Under the pieces are notes generated by a model. That model was not told the origin of the DNA, did not search any database, and worked only from the letters and a program-made list of their open reading frames with translations. From Phycisphaerae bacterium (GTDB lineage: Bacteria > Planctomycetota > Phycisphaerae > Sedimentisphaerales > Anaerobacaceae), in the NCBI GenBank assembly GCA_026386805.1, contig JAPLMX010000081.1:1-56292 (forward strand): DNA of 56,292 nucleotides. Reading direction: 5' to 3'. The position numbers and the translations under genes are program-made. Within the stretch, counting starts at the first letter, position 1; the number at the start of each line of letters is the position of its first letter. Shown here piece by piece: positions 30,021 to 38,949 of this stretch.

Positions 30021-33000
30021 TTCTCGCCCTGTCCCAAGTTCTCAAAATACGTTCGGACCATCTCGTTATAACGATCGGGCACCGGATCGCGGTCGATCGG
30101 GACCATCGCCTCATTCGATTGGAGCTGGGCCAGCCGCTCGCTGACTCGCTGCCGCAGCTCGGCCAGGGGCTTGATGACCTGGGTTTGCACCAGGTCCCAC
30201 TGCGGCTCCTGGCCGTGGCGCTTGGACTCGGCTCGTAGGCTTCGCACACTGTCCCAGACTTGCGCCATCCGGTCGCGGAGGTCCTGCTGCGGCAGCATCT
30301 CCTGCACGTCGCGCAGCCGGTTTGACCAGGGGCCATAGTTCTCGTCGGTGAACGGGCCTCGCGCCCCGGTGCTACCCCAGCCATCGGGCATGTTCGTGTC
30401 GCGGGCATCCTGCCCGCGATTCGAGGGCGGGACGCCCTCGACACGAGAGTCGCCGCTACGGCCTTGCGGATCGGCTCGGCTGCCCGCGTTGGCCTGGGCA
30501 CGTCCGGTCTGGGAGTCCTGTGGCTGGCCACCCTCACGCGGGGAGCCTGATTGCCGGGCCTGGCCGGATCTGTTCGATTGCGGATTGCGGATGGCGGATT
30601 GCGGATTAGAAGACTCTCCGTCCTGCGCTCTTTGCTGTCCATCTTGCATCTGCTGGTTTGTCCCTTGCGCCTGCTGTCCTTGACCCTCCGTCCGCTGTCT
30701 TGCGTCTTGTGTTTGCTGGTCTCTGTTTTCCGTCCTCTGGTTCTGGCTGTTAGCTTGCTTGATGAGCTCATCGAGCTGTTGGCGGGCCAGGCGCAGCGAT
30801 TCGGCCTCGCCGCCGAGGACGTTGCGGGCCGCCTCTTCGACCCCTTGCCTGAGCTGGCTGATCCCTTCGCCCGCGCGCCGCTCGATCTGCTGGGCCTGGG
30901 GCAACAAGTCGCGTCTCAGGAGTTCGCCGGTGGTGTCGAGCGCTTGGTCGGTGTTTCCCGTGCTCGCCTGGCGCAGCGTGTCGTAGAGCTTTCGCGACAG
31001 CAGCGGCTCGGAGACTTCGGCTTGGTCGCTGGTTTGCTTCATCTGGTTGAGTAGCTTCTCCATGGTCTCTTTCTGCTGGTCGATCTTGTCCGCCAGCTCG
31101 CGGCCGACGTTCGGCCCGGCAAGCGACTTTTGCCTCGAATCGAGCTGCTGGCCAATCTCCTGCGCGATCTCGCCCTGTCGCTGGTCGAGCTGCTGGGCCT
31201 GGTCGCGCATGTCGCGCATCTGGTCGGTGAACTGGCTGGAGGTCTGTTTTTGCAGCTCCTGGCGCATCTGTTCGAGCTGCCGCTGGGCGCGGGTCGCGCT
31301 GGTCTGCGCCCTGGAGAGCTGTCCGTGCTCCATTGCGTCGGCCGATTGACGGATTTCCGAGCGGGAGTCGTCGAGCCGCTGGCGGGCGTCGGCCATGCGT
31401 TGGCGGTTCTGCGAGCTATCCATCTGCTGGCCGATCTCGTCCGCATCGCGAAGCGACTGGAGCTGCTCATCCCGCAGACGCTGGAGCTCGCGGAGCGTGT
31501 CCTGCCTCTGCTGCTCGTTGCGGGCCTGCCGCAGGGCGGCCTCGGCCTCGCGGAGCTTGTCGCTCATCTCACTTTGGCGGCGCGCCAGGTCGCGGAGACG
31601 GTTGAGCATCTGGAGGTCGTTCCGCTGGCTGTCCTGCTGGCGGGATTGAGCCAACTGCTGCGTCTCGTAGCGATTTTCCCGCTGGGTCAGCTCCAGTTGC
31701 TGGAGTTGTCGCTGCATCCGCTCGGAATTGGCGTTATTGCCCCGGCTCGAACTGTTGCGGCCCCGCGCAACTTGGTGCTCGCGCTGCCGCAGCTTGAGCA
31801 GTTCCTGGTAGGCGGATTGCTCTGAAGCCAGGGCGGGTGTCAGTTCCGCCGTCGCGTTGGCGTCCGAGGCTTTGGCCAGATGGTCCACGGCCGTCTCCAT
31901 GTGCCCGGCGGCGGTTTGGAGCGACTTCGCGGCCGACGGGGCCTCGGCCTGCGTCAGGGCTTGCCGGGCCTGCTCCAAGGCGCCGGACTGAGATTGACGC
32001 ACGACGTCCATGTCGGTCTTGTGCTCCTGCATCCCGCCCGAGCGCTCGGCCTGCTGCTTGACGTTCCACGTGGCGATGATGATCTGTTTTTGCAGGCGGG
32101 CGAGCTGATCGCCTTGTTGGTTTTGCTGATCGCCCTGGCTCTGCTGCTGCTGTTGGTTCTGCTGGTCCTGGAAGGACTGGCTCTCGCGGAAGATTTCCTC
32201 AAACGGGCGGACCTCGGCGAAGTACATGTCGCTGGCGGTTCGTCGGGGCTTGCCATCGGGGCCCACGTCGTCGGCCCAGAAGTAGTACGTCAAAAGCTGG
32301 TCCGGCTCGGCCTTGAGGCCCTCCAGCGCCAGCAGGTAGCGAATCTGGCTCGCGCCGTCAGGCTTGGTTGGTAGTGTGCCCGTAAGGGCGTTGCCCTGTG
32401 TGTCGCGGGCATCCTGCCCGCGATTCGAGGGCGGGACGCCCTCGACACGACCATCGTCAAGGCCGGAGGCCCCATTCGGCTGGCTCAGGGCAGGCTTGGC
32501 GATGCCACCCGGCTCGACTGGACCCAACGCGACGTCCTGGCTCTGAGAGCCGACCAGGCTGTACGTCAGCCCGTAGCCGATCAGGCCGTAGTCATCGGCA
32601 ACCTTCGCCTCCAGGGCGACCTCCTCCAGCGGCGATACGACCACGTCGTTGCCCGGAAACACCGGCCTGATCTGCGGCGGCAGGTTCTTCTGGACGTCGA
32701 TCACGAAGCGCGGCGGCAGCTTGTTCGAACGTCCCTGGGCGTCCGCCAGGTGCAGTTCGTACTGCTGGCTCTGCCCAGCGGTCAGCGTCGTGGTCAGCAC
32801 GTTCGGATACTGGCTGTCGATCGTCAGGGCTGGGGCGATCCCGGTCTTGGGGGCCAGCCGGGCACTGGTCACGGGCTTATTGAGCGTGAACACGAGTGTG
32901 ACTTCGGAGCCTTCGACCACGCTGATCTGCCGCGTGTCCTCGACGGTCTTTTCGGGCAGCTTCGTGTAGGCCGGATAGGTGATCTTCGCGTCGGCCCGGA

Positions 33001-33823
33001 CCAGTTCCGGCCTTTGGTAGATGCCGATCGTGTAGTCTCGCGTGGACCTGTCGGCGTACTCGACGCGGTAGAGCAGGTCGGAAGCGACGTCCTGGATAAT
33101 GCCGCCGAACACCGGGTCGTTGAGGCTCTTGGTCAACGTCATCCGTTGCGGCGTCTCGCCGGCCGGTCCAAACAGGAGATTGACCGACGCCGGCAGGCGT
33201 CCCTCAAACCTCGCGAGGATCACCACGGGCGAACCTTTCTCAACTTCCGTGTCTCCGGGAGTCACGGTGACGTTGTATCCGCCGTGCAACAGTCCCATCC
33301 CGGCGGGCGGACCCTGCTGGGATCGCCCCGGCAACATCGCCAGCAACACGAACACCAACAATGCGAGAGCGGCGAGCCGGGCAATACCGGCCAGGGCGAG
33401 CTTCTTCGTGGAGACGGTCTGCACCCAATCGTGATGGGAGGCGTGGGAGACGGCCTGCAGAAGGACCTGCTGTTGCAGATAGCCGAATTGGCCGTCCGGG
33501 CTTTCGGGCTTTTGCTCGACGGCCGCCAGCAGCAGGGCTTTCAAATCCGGGTGTTGCTCCTCGATGTTGCGTGCGATGGTCCGGTAGTCCGGCCGGAGGC
33601 GACGCGACCGGTAGATGGCCCACAGGGTCGCCATACCGATCGCGGCGTACAAGGCCCAGAGGGCCGGTGGCGATCTCCACCCCAGCAGCCGGTCGGCGCC
33701 GATCAGTACGAGGCCCGCTATCCCGCAGGTGAGCCAATAGATCGACAATCGCCAGGCCAGGGACAGGCGTTGCCTTCGGTTCACGACCGGTGCGAGTTGT
33801 CTGCGAAGGGCTTCCTCGATCAT
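30017..33823 (-). CDS. DUF4175-like giant coiled-coil membrane protein
   Basis: A 1268-residue protein with membrane helices at ~residues 25-70 and ~145-165 near the N-terminus, a long periplasmic beta-rich part (~180-560), and a very Gln/Arg/Glu-rich coiled coil from ~575 to ~1050 (QQNQQQQQSQGDQQNQQGDQ and many Q-R heptads). This is the DUF4175 architecture found beside MoxR-DUF58-VWA genes. It carries two 49-bp family-A repeats in frame (RVEGVPPSNRGQDARDT twice, ~residues 460 and 1130) and a GATTGCG heptad repeat (SNPQSAIRNPQS). Both ends overlap neighbours by 4 nt, indicating obligate co-translation. Function unknown; probably a scaffold in the envelope. Confidence 0.75.
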   Translation of the reverse strand: MIEEALRRQLAPVVNRRQRLSLAWRLSIYWLTCGIAGLVLIGADRLLGWRSPPALWALYAAIGMATLWAIYRSRRLRPDYRTIARNIEEQHPDLKALLLAAVEQKPESPDGQFGYLQQQVLLQAVSHASHHDWVQTVSTKKLALAGIARLAALALLVFVLLAMLPGRSQQGPPAGMGLLHGGYNVTVTPGDTEVEKGSPVVILARFEGRLPASVNLLFGPAGETPQRMTLTKSLNDPVFGGIIQDVASDLLYRVEYADRSTRDYTIGIYQRPELVRADAKITYPAYTKLPEKTVEDTRQISVVEGSEVTLVFTLNKPVTSARLAPKTGIAPALTIDSQYPNVLTTTLTAGQSQQYELHLADAQGRSNKLPPRFVIDVQKNLPPQIRPVFPGNDVVVSPLEEVALEAKVADDYGLIGYGLTYSLVGSQSQDVALGPVEPGGIAKPALSQPNGASGLDDGRVEGVPPSNRGQDARDTQGNALTGTLPTKPDGASQIRYLLALEGLKAEPDQLLTYYFWADDVGPDGKPRRTASDMYFAEVRPFEEIFRESQSFQDQQNQQQQQSQGDQQNQQGDQLARLQKQIIIATWNVKQQAERSGGMQEHKTDMDVVRQSQSGALEQARQALTQAEAPSAAKSLQTAAGHMETAVDHLAKASDANATAELTPALASEQSAYQELLKLRQREHQVARGRNSSSRGNNANSERMQRQLQQLELTQRENRYETQQLAQSRQQDSQRNDLQMLNRLRDLARRQSEMSDKLREAEAALRQARNEQQRQDTLRELQRLRDEQLQSLRDADEIGQQMDSSQNRQRMADARQRLDDSRSEIRQSADAMEHGQLSRAQTSATRAQRQLEQMRQELQKQTSSQFTDQMRDMRDQAQQLDQRQGEIAQEIGQQLDSRQKSLAGPNVGRELADKIDQQKETMEKLLNQMKQTSDQAEVSEPLLSRKLYDTLRQASTGNTDQALDTTGELLRRDLLPQAQQIERRAGEGISQLRQGVEEAARNVLGGEAESLRLARQQLDELIKQANSQNQRTENRDQQTQDARQRTEGQGQQAQGTNQQMQDGQQRAQDGESSNPQSAIRNPQSNRSGQARQSGSPREGGQPQDSQTGRAQANAGSRADPQGRSGDSRVEGVPPSNRGQDARDTNMPDGWGSTGARGPFTDENYGPWSNRLRDVQEMLPQQDLRDRMAQVWDSVRSLRAESKRHGQEPQWDLVQTQVIKPLAELRQRVSERLAQLQSNEAMVPIDRDPVPDRYNEMVRTYFENLGQGEK
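30396..30444. repeat. 49-bp three-hairpin element, copy A2 (inside DUF4175 gene)
   Basis: Outer arms GTGTC/GACAC with inner hairpins GCGGGCATCCTGCCCGC and GAGGGCGGGACGCCCTC. Encodes VEGVPPSNRGQDARDT on the coding strand. Confidence 0.9.
30577..30608. repeat. GATTGCG heptad repeat, copy 1
   Basis: Four to five tandem copies of a 7-bp unit close to GATTGCG, read in frame as SNPQSAIRNPQSN in the DUF4175 protein. A second block is at 36920-36950. Confidence 0.7.
32400..32448. repeat. 49-bp three-hairpin element, copy A3 (inside DUF4175 gene)
   Basis: Identical in layout and nearly in sequence to A2, 2 kb away in the same gene and the same frame. An additional small hairpin (GCCCGTAAGGGC) lies just before it at ~32378. 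Confidence 0.9.
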
Positions 33824-35985
33824 ATGGGCTCCCTTTCAGGTGCAGGACCGGGACGAGTGAGCGGGGTCCCCAAACGCTCTGTTTCGCGTTGGGGGGTCCC
33901 CAGCCATCCGCCCAGCCAAGTCTCGATCAGCAGCAGTATCAATGTGGCCACCAGCACCCACCGCCAGAGCTTTTGCTGGGACTCCATTTCGGTGAAGCTG
34001 TTGTGGCGAGCCGCGCGCTGAGCGACCTCGGATACCACAGCCGCCGTCGGCGTCAGTGGAACGTCCCGCTTCTCCAGGTCCTCGACGGGCATGGGGTCCG
34101 TCCGGCTTTCGGCCGCCGGCAAATTGACGGCGAAGAATTGCGGATCAGTGTCCCGAGTCGAATCCGAAATCGAGTAGATTCCGGGAAGGTCCGTTTGCGT
34201 GAAGGTCTGCTGGTTTCCGTCCATGCGTACCGTGACGCCGTCGGGTTTGCGGACCTGAATGTCCGTAGTCCCCGCCGGAATCCGACCTGTTATTGGCACG
34301 GCGTCGCCCACGAAATACTGCGATGGATGCTCCGTGAGGGTCCCGCCGTATTCGAGGGTGCCGTACAGCAGCGGAACGAATTTGGAGGAGAGGGCCAAGT
34401 CGCTGTCCGAGGGCTGCCACCCGCTGGTCCAGACCAGCAGCGTCCCTCGGCCGACGGGGACCTCGAACCACGCCGGGTCGCCATTGTCGAAGCGGGCCAG
34501 CACCCGCGCCCCGGGACAACTCGCCGTATCGACACGCCGATGTTTCCAGAAGTGAATCCGGGTGAAGTCGCCGAAGCGGGGATCGGAGAAAGGCTTCAGC
34601 AGCGGGTGGTCGAATTCGAGCCGGCCCAGCATCGCGTAGCGGCTTACCTCGGCCTCCTGCGCGTCGATCGTATCGACACCGGCGAGGCCCGACAAGGCGT
34701 CCGCCGCCTCGGCGGACCTCATCGCGAACAGAAGCGGTTTGCCCGATTCGAGGTAACGGCGCAGGGCCGTGATGTTCTGCTGATTCACGTTGTCGGTGAC
34801 AACGATCAGGTGGGCGGTGACAATGTCCGCGGCGTCCAGGACCTCGCTGCCGGGATGGCGCACGATTCGCGACGTCAACGCCTTGCCGGTCCCAAACGCT
34901 TGGCGCAAATAGTACAGCATTCCGGCCGTGTCGTTCGGATCGTCGCGACCGAGGTAAAGGATGTTCACCTGCCGGCGAAGCTGGGGCATTACGTAAAGGG
35001 TATTGTCGAAGTCCTGGTCGTCGCCGGTCAGGACAAGCCTCGCGCTCGTCTGCTGGTTGGGCTCGGCCGGGGCATGGACGACGGTGCTATGGCCCGCCGC
35101 GACATATACGTCCACCGCCGCGCCCGGCTGCGCCGAATCGGCCCAATGCAGTTGGAAATGGTCGTTGGTCGCGTCCGGCGAGTTCGTGATGCGGATGTCA
35201 GGCGAATCGTCGCTACGCGCTGGGCCCAGGGAGTCGCGATTGGCCAGCAATTGCAGCGAGGCGTTCGTGACGCCCCGGCAGGGGATCGCCTTGACCACGA
35301 GCTCCGTTCGCTGCGGCCATTCGTAGGCGAGCAGGGCGTCCAGCTTGCTGCCCTGTTGCAGATCGCCGATCAGCACGATCCGGCACTGGGCGCGTGACTG
35401 CGCGCCATCGTTGGCTTCATCATCCTCGAGCGCGTCGGCGGCTGTGACCAGGGCATGCCCAAGGTCGGTGGACGACCAGCCGGGCGACAGCTTTGATATC
35501 TCCTGGGATGCAATGGCGGCGCGTTGGGCCGGGGCCATCGTCTGCCATTGGTCGAAGCCAATCAGTGTGCGCGTGCCCTGATCGAAGCTCATCACGCACA
35601 CGCGGTCGGCCGGCCCGGTCTCTTTCAGGACCGATTGGGCTTCGTCGAGGGCCCGGGTCCACAGACCGCTACGCCGCATGGAGGCGCTGGTATCGATCAG
35701 GAGGACGATTCGTTTGCTCGAGTCGGCGGCACCCGTGGCGGCGGGTCGCGCCAGGAAGGGACGGGCGAAGGCAAAAGCGAGCAGGCACAGCACCGAGCAG
35801 CGCACGATCAGGAGCAGCACGTGCTCCAAGCGGCTGCGGCTGCGAAAGCGCGGCATCGTTGGACGAAGGAACATCAGCGAGCTGAACGTCACGCGCTGAC
35901 GCGTGTGCCGGCGGATCATGTGCAGCAGGATGGGCGCCGCCGCCGCCGCGATCCCGGCCAGGAATAACGGGTAGAGAAGACTCAT
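33820..35985 (-). CDS. BatA/VWA domain membrane protein
   Basis: A 721-residue protein opening with the BatA (Aerotolerance regulator N-terminal) helix-turn-helix membrane hairpin (MSLLYPLFLAGIAAAAAPIL, then LLLIVRCSVLCLLAFAFARP). A VWA domain with an intact metal-ion site follows, DTSASM at 98-103 and DLGHAL. A long beta-rich domain ends with a final membrane helix (WVLVATLILLLIETWLGGWL). Overlaps its neighbours by 4 nt at each end. In Bat-type operons such proteins assemble with MoxR ATPase and DUF58 protein at the membrane. Confidence 0.85.
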   Translation of the reverse strand: MSLLYPLFLAGIAAAAAPILLHMIRRHTRQRVTFSSLMFLRPTMPRFRSRSRLEHVLLLIVRCSVLCLLAFAFARPFLARPAATGAADSSKRIVLLIDTSASMRRSGLWTRALDEAQSVLKETGPADRVCVMSFDQGTRTLIGFDQWQTMAPAQRAAIASQEISKLSPGWSSTDLGHALVTAADALEDDEANDGAQSRAQCRIVLIGDLQQGSKLDALLAYEWPQRTELVVKAIPCRGVTNASLQLLANRDSLGPARSDDSPDIRITNSPDATNDHFQLHWADSAQPGAAVDVYVAAGHSTVVHAPAEPNQQTSARLVLTGDDQDFDNTLYVMPQLRRQVNILYLGRDDPNDTAGMLYYLRQAFGTGKALTSRIVRHPGSEVLDAADIVTAHLIVVTDNVNQQNITALRRYLESGKPLLFAMRSAEAADALSGLAGVDTIDAQEAEVSRYAMLGRLEFDHPLLKPFSDPRFGDFTRIHFWKHRRVDTASCPGARVLARFDNGDPAWFEVPVGRGTLLVWTSGWQPSDSDLALSSKFVPLLYGTLEYGGTLTEHPSQYFVGDAVPITGRIPAGTTDIQVRKPDGVTVRMDGNQQTFTQTDLPGIYSISDSTRDTDPQFFAVNLPAAESRTDPMPVEDLEKRDVPLTPTAAVVSEVAQRAARHNSFTEMESQQKLWRWVLVATLILLLIETWLGGWLGTPQRETERLGTPLTRPGPAPEREPI

Positions 35986-36968
35986 ACCGCCCTCCCGCCC
36001 GCGCCGGGTCCGGCCCCCGGCCCGTGCACGCGTCTGACTCGCTTCCTGGAACGCATTCGATGCTGGAGAAAATCAAGCAGGGCCAGGTCGAACGGCCGGT
36101 CCGTGGCGAACAGATGGTAGTCAATCCCGAGGCTCTGACAAACGGACCGGGTCTTGGCCAAGTGGCCATCCAGCAGGTGCTGGTAGCCTTTCTGGGCGGC
36201 CGCCGGATCGACGTACAAGTCGCGTCCCGTCTCCACGTCCTGGAACAGGGCCGGCTTGTCAAAGTCGAAGCTCACTTCCGCCGGGTCCAGAATGTGAAAC
36301 ACGACAACGTCGTGGCCACCGGCGCAGAGATAACCCAAGTCCCGTTCGAGCCGGTCGATGGACGTCAGCAGATCGGAAACCAGCACGATCATCCCGCGCT
36401 TCGTCTGCATCTGGGCGAGTCGCTGCAACGGCGGCCCCAGGTTTGTGGCGCTGCCCTTGGGCTGCGCCTCCAGGGCAAGAATCAGCCGCCGCAGATAGCT
36501 TGCCCGGTTGCGGGGCGGCATATACTCTCGAATCTGGTCGTCGAAAGTCGCCAAGCCGACGGCGTCGCCCTGCGTGAACAGGAAGTACGCGAGCGTGGCG
36601 GCGAGCGTGCCGGCGTACTGGGCTTTGCTGTAGTCCCCCGAGGTGTAGCCCATCGACCGGCTATGGTCGATCAGCAGATGGCAACGCAGGTTCGTCTCAT
36701 CTTCGAATTTCTTGATATAGAACCGGTCGCTCCGGGCATAGACCCGCCAGTCAATGTAGCGGGGATCGTCCCCGAAGGCGTACTGGCGATACTCCGTGAA
36801 CTCGACGGAGAAGCCGTGATAGGGGCTGCGGTGAATCCCCTTCCAGAATCCCTCGACGACCGCCTTGGCGCGCAGCTCCATCGACTTGATCTTCATCAAG
36901 GCCGCCGGATCGATCAGGGGCGGATTGCGGATTGCGGATTGCGGATTGGAGGCCGCTCGATTTCTCAT
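35982..36968 (-). CDS. DUF58 (VWA-like) protein
   Basis: The ATG at 36968 overlaps the moxR stop (ATGA). The 328-residue product has the DUF58 block SPYHGFSVEFTEYRQYAFGD DPRYIDWRVYARSD and the VWA-like IDHSRSMGY (DxSxS-type). The first ~14 codons (MRNRAASNPQSAIRNPP) are a GATTGCG heptad repeat; the conserved N-terminus begins after it at LIDPAALMKIKSMELRAK, so the repeat extended or replaced the original start region. DUF58 proteins partner MoxR ATPases in maturation of periplasmic or membrane complexes. Confidence 0.85.
   Translation of the reverse strand: MRNRAASNPQSAIRNPPLIDPAALMKIKSMELRAKAVVEGFWKGIHRSPYHGFSVEFTEYRQYAFGDDPRYIDWRVYARSDRFYIKKFEDETNLRCHLLIDHSRSMGYTSGDYSKAQYAGTLAATLAYFLFTQGDAVGLATFDDQIREYMPPRNRASYLRRLILALEAQPKGSATNLGPPLQRLAQMQTKRGMIVLVSDLLTSIDRLERDLGYLCAGGHDVVVFHILDPAEVSFDFDKPALFQDVETGRDLYVDPAAAQKGYQHLLDGHLAKTRSVCQSLGIDYHLFATDRPFDLALLDFLQHRMRSRKRVRRVHGPGAGPGAGGRAV
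36920..36950. repeat. GATTGCG heptad repeat, copy 2
   Basis: Four tandem copies of GGATTGC-like units at the 5' end of the DUF58 gene, encoding SNPQSAIRNPP. Confidence 0.7.
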
Positions 36969-37996
36969 TTCGATTCTCTCACCGACTTGAGCAGGCGATC
37001 CACGATACTGTCCACGACCACGCCCTCGGCCTCGGCCCGGTAGTTGATCAGGATTCGATGCCGGAGCACCGGATAGGCCAGGGCCTGGATGTCTTCGAAG
37101 CTGACGTGCGCACGTCCGTAGAGCAGCGCGCGGGCCTTGGCCCCGAGCACCATGTACTGCGAGGCCCGCAGGCCGGCGCCCCACGTGACCCACTCGTTGA
37201 TGAAACCCAGCGGATTGTCCGCGCTCGGCCGCGAGGCGGCGGCGAGCCGGACGGCGTAGCGCACCACGTCCTCGGCGATCGGAACCCGGCGCACCACGGC
37301 GTGGAACCGCAGCAGGTCCGCGCCGCTGAGCACCTGCGTCACAGGCCGAGGCTCGGTCGTCGTGGTCCGTTGGACGACAGCCACCTCATCGTCTTCAGAC
37401 AGATAGCCGATGGACACGTTGAACATAAACCGGTCGAGCTGGGCCTCCGGCAGGGGGTACGTGCCTTCCATCTCGATGGGGTTCTGCGTGGCGAAGACAA
37501 AGAAGGGCTCGTGAAGATCGTACCTGACTCCGGCGGCCGTCACGTGGTGCTCCTGCATCGCTTCGAGCATGGCCGCCTGGGTCTTGGGGGGCGTGCGGTT
37601 GATCTCGTCGGCGAGGATCATGTTCGCGAAGATGGGGCCTTTGATGAACGTCATCTTGCGCCCCTGGTCCGTTTGCTGGAGGATTTCCGTGCCCGTGATG
37701 TCGGCCGGCATGAGGTCCGGCGTAAACTGAATCCGCTGGAACTTCAGATCGAAGAGCTGCGTCAACGACTTGACCAGCAGCGTCTTGGCCAGGCCCGGCG
37801 CGCCGGTGACCAAGCAGTGCCCGCCGCAGAGCACGGCGATCAGCAGGTGCTCGATGACGTCCTGCTGGCCGATGATGACCTTGGAGAGCTCGGCATTGAT
37901 CCGCTCCCGCGCACTTTTGATCTGTTCGACCGCCTGCCGTTCGGATTCGTATGCTTCGTTGTGCAAAGGTCCTGTCCTTTCAGAAACCAGTTTCAA
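36965..37996 (-). CDS. moxR: MoxR-family AAA+ ATPase
   Basis: A ~340-residue ATPase with Walker A GAPGLAKT at 65-72, Walker B MILADEINR at 126-134, sensor-1-type ATQNPIEMEGTYPLPEAQLDR and a C-terminal lid domain. The codon at 37996 is TTG and lies inside an AAGT/ACTT repeat; a second TTG at 37966, just after AAAGGACAGGA, is a plausible alternative start, so the N-terminus is uncertain by ~10 residues. MoxR proteins act as chaperones that load metal or assemble VWA-containing complexes; this one is followed at once by DUF58 and VWA genes. Confidence 0.88.
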   Translation of the reverse strand: MKLVSERTGPLHNEAYESERQAVEQIKSARERINAELSKVIIGQQDVIEHLLIAVLCGGHCLVTGAPGLAKTLLVKSLTQLFDLKFQRIQFTPDLMPADITGTEILQQTDQGRKMTFIKGPIFANMILADEINRTPPKTQAAMLEAMQEHHVTAAGVRYDLHEPFFVFATQNPIEMEGTYPLPEAQLDRFMFNVSIGYLSEDDEVAVVQRTTTTEPRPVTQVLSGADLLRFHAVVRRVPIAEDVVRYAVRLAAASRPSADNPLGFINEWVTWGAGLRASQYMVLGAKARALLYGRAHVSFEDIQALAYPVLRHRILINYRAEAEGVVVDSIVDRLLKSVRESK

Positions 37997-38055
37997 GTAT
38001 GAAGCGTCAAGTTGGAAGCCCCCTCACTTCCCACTTGCCACTAGCCGTTTCAAAC
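37990..38055. repeat. AAGT/ACTT hairpin repeat, copy 5
   Basis: AAGTATGAAGCGTCAAGTTG and CACTTCCCACTTGCC halves occupy the only sizeable gap (65 bp) within the MoxR operon, between the DUF4159 gene and moxR, and touch the moxR start. Confidence 0.65.
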
Positions 38056-38061
38056 TCTCTT

Positions 38062-38949
38062 TCAATGCGTCATCGCATAGACGATAATGTTGATCCCCAT
38101 CGGGTAGGCCCTCTTCTCCGCAAACTCGTGAAAGTACCATTCGTTTTCGCCTTCGCGCTCCCAGCCGTCGGTCAGGTCGTTATTGTGGCACAGGAGAGCC
38201 ACCATCCGGCCCTTGTCGTCATGATAGGCGCGGTAGTGGACTTCTTGGGTGTCGCCCCAATTGTCGTGCTCCCAGGTGATGCCGGAGCCACGGCCCGCCA
38301 TGGCGACTTCAATCGCGGAGACCTGGGGCTTTTCCTTGAGGTCGAACACGCAGTGGAAGATCGGGTGGCTCAGGTCAAGCTCGACCGGCTCGCGGTCGGG
38401 AAACACCCGCCTCATTTGTTCCTGGAAGTCGTCCCACTCCTGCTCGCCCCAATAGTCGGTGACAAAAAGGAAACCGCCGTTGAGCAGGTAGGTCCGCAGG
38501 CATTTCACTTCCTCGTCGGTGAAGACGACGCCCACGGGGTCGCCCGGGTTGATGTGGATGAACGGGTAATTCCCCAGATTGGGGTCCGTGAGCTCGAGCA
38601 CCAATCCCTCCGGATTCACTTCCATCGCGGTCAGTTGGTGCAGCCGATAGGAGATATTCAGATCGGCGTCGCGATAGTCGATTGCCCAACTTCCCCCGCC
38701 AAAGCCGCGGCCATAGCCGCGCCTGCCGCCCCGACCATACGGGCCTCCGAATCCGCGTCCGCCGTAGCCGGAAGAATACTGGATACGCACGAAGGTAAAA
38801 GCATCCTGCGAGAATTCCTTGTCGAGCTGCCAACTGGGTAAACCCCCACGGTCGTCATAGCCGCGCCGACCGTATCTCTGGGCCAACGTTCCGGTCGCCG
38901 CCACGACGATCACGGCAAGCAAGATGGCGAGCCCTCGGGTTTTCGTCAT
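38062..38949 (-). CDS. DUF4159 domain secreted protein
   Basis: A 295-residue protein with a signal peptide (MTKTRGLAILLAVIVVAATG). A Gly/Arg/Tyr-rich linker at ~60-88 (GYGGRGFGGPYGRGGRRGYG) leads to a DUF4159 domain of the glutamine-amidotransferase-like fold (LELTDPNLGNYPFIHINPGD, YLLNGGFLFVTDYWGEQEW, HPIFHCVFDLKEKPQV, ending GINIIVYAMTH). Starts by 4-nt overlap with the TPR/peptidase gene and belongs to the same operon. DUF4159 genes are regular members of MoxR-DUF58-BatA clusters. Function unknown. Confidence 0.82.
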   Translation of the reverse strand: MTKTRGLAILLAVIVVAATGTLAQRYGRRGYDDRGGLPSWQLDKEFSQDAFTFVRIQYSSGYGGRGFGGPYGRGGRRGYGRGFGGGSWAIDYRDADLNISYRLHQLTAMEVNPEGLVLELTDPNLGNYPFIHINPGDPVGVVFTDEEVKCLRTYLLNGGFLFVTDYWGEQEWDDFQEQMRRVFPDREPVELDLSHPIFHCVFDLKEKPQVSAIEVAMAGRGSGITWEHDNWGDTQEVHYRAYHDDKGRMVALLCHNNDLTDGWEREGENEWYFHEFAEKRAYPMGINIIVYAMTH

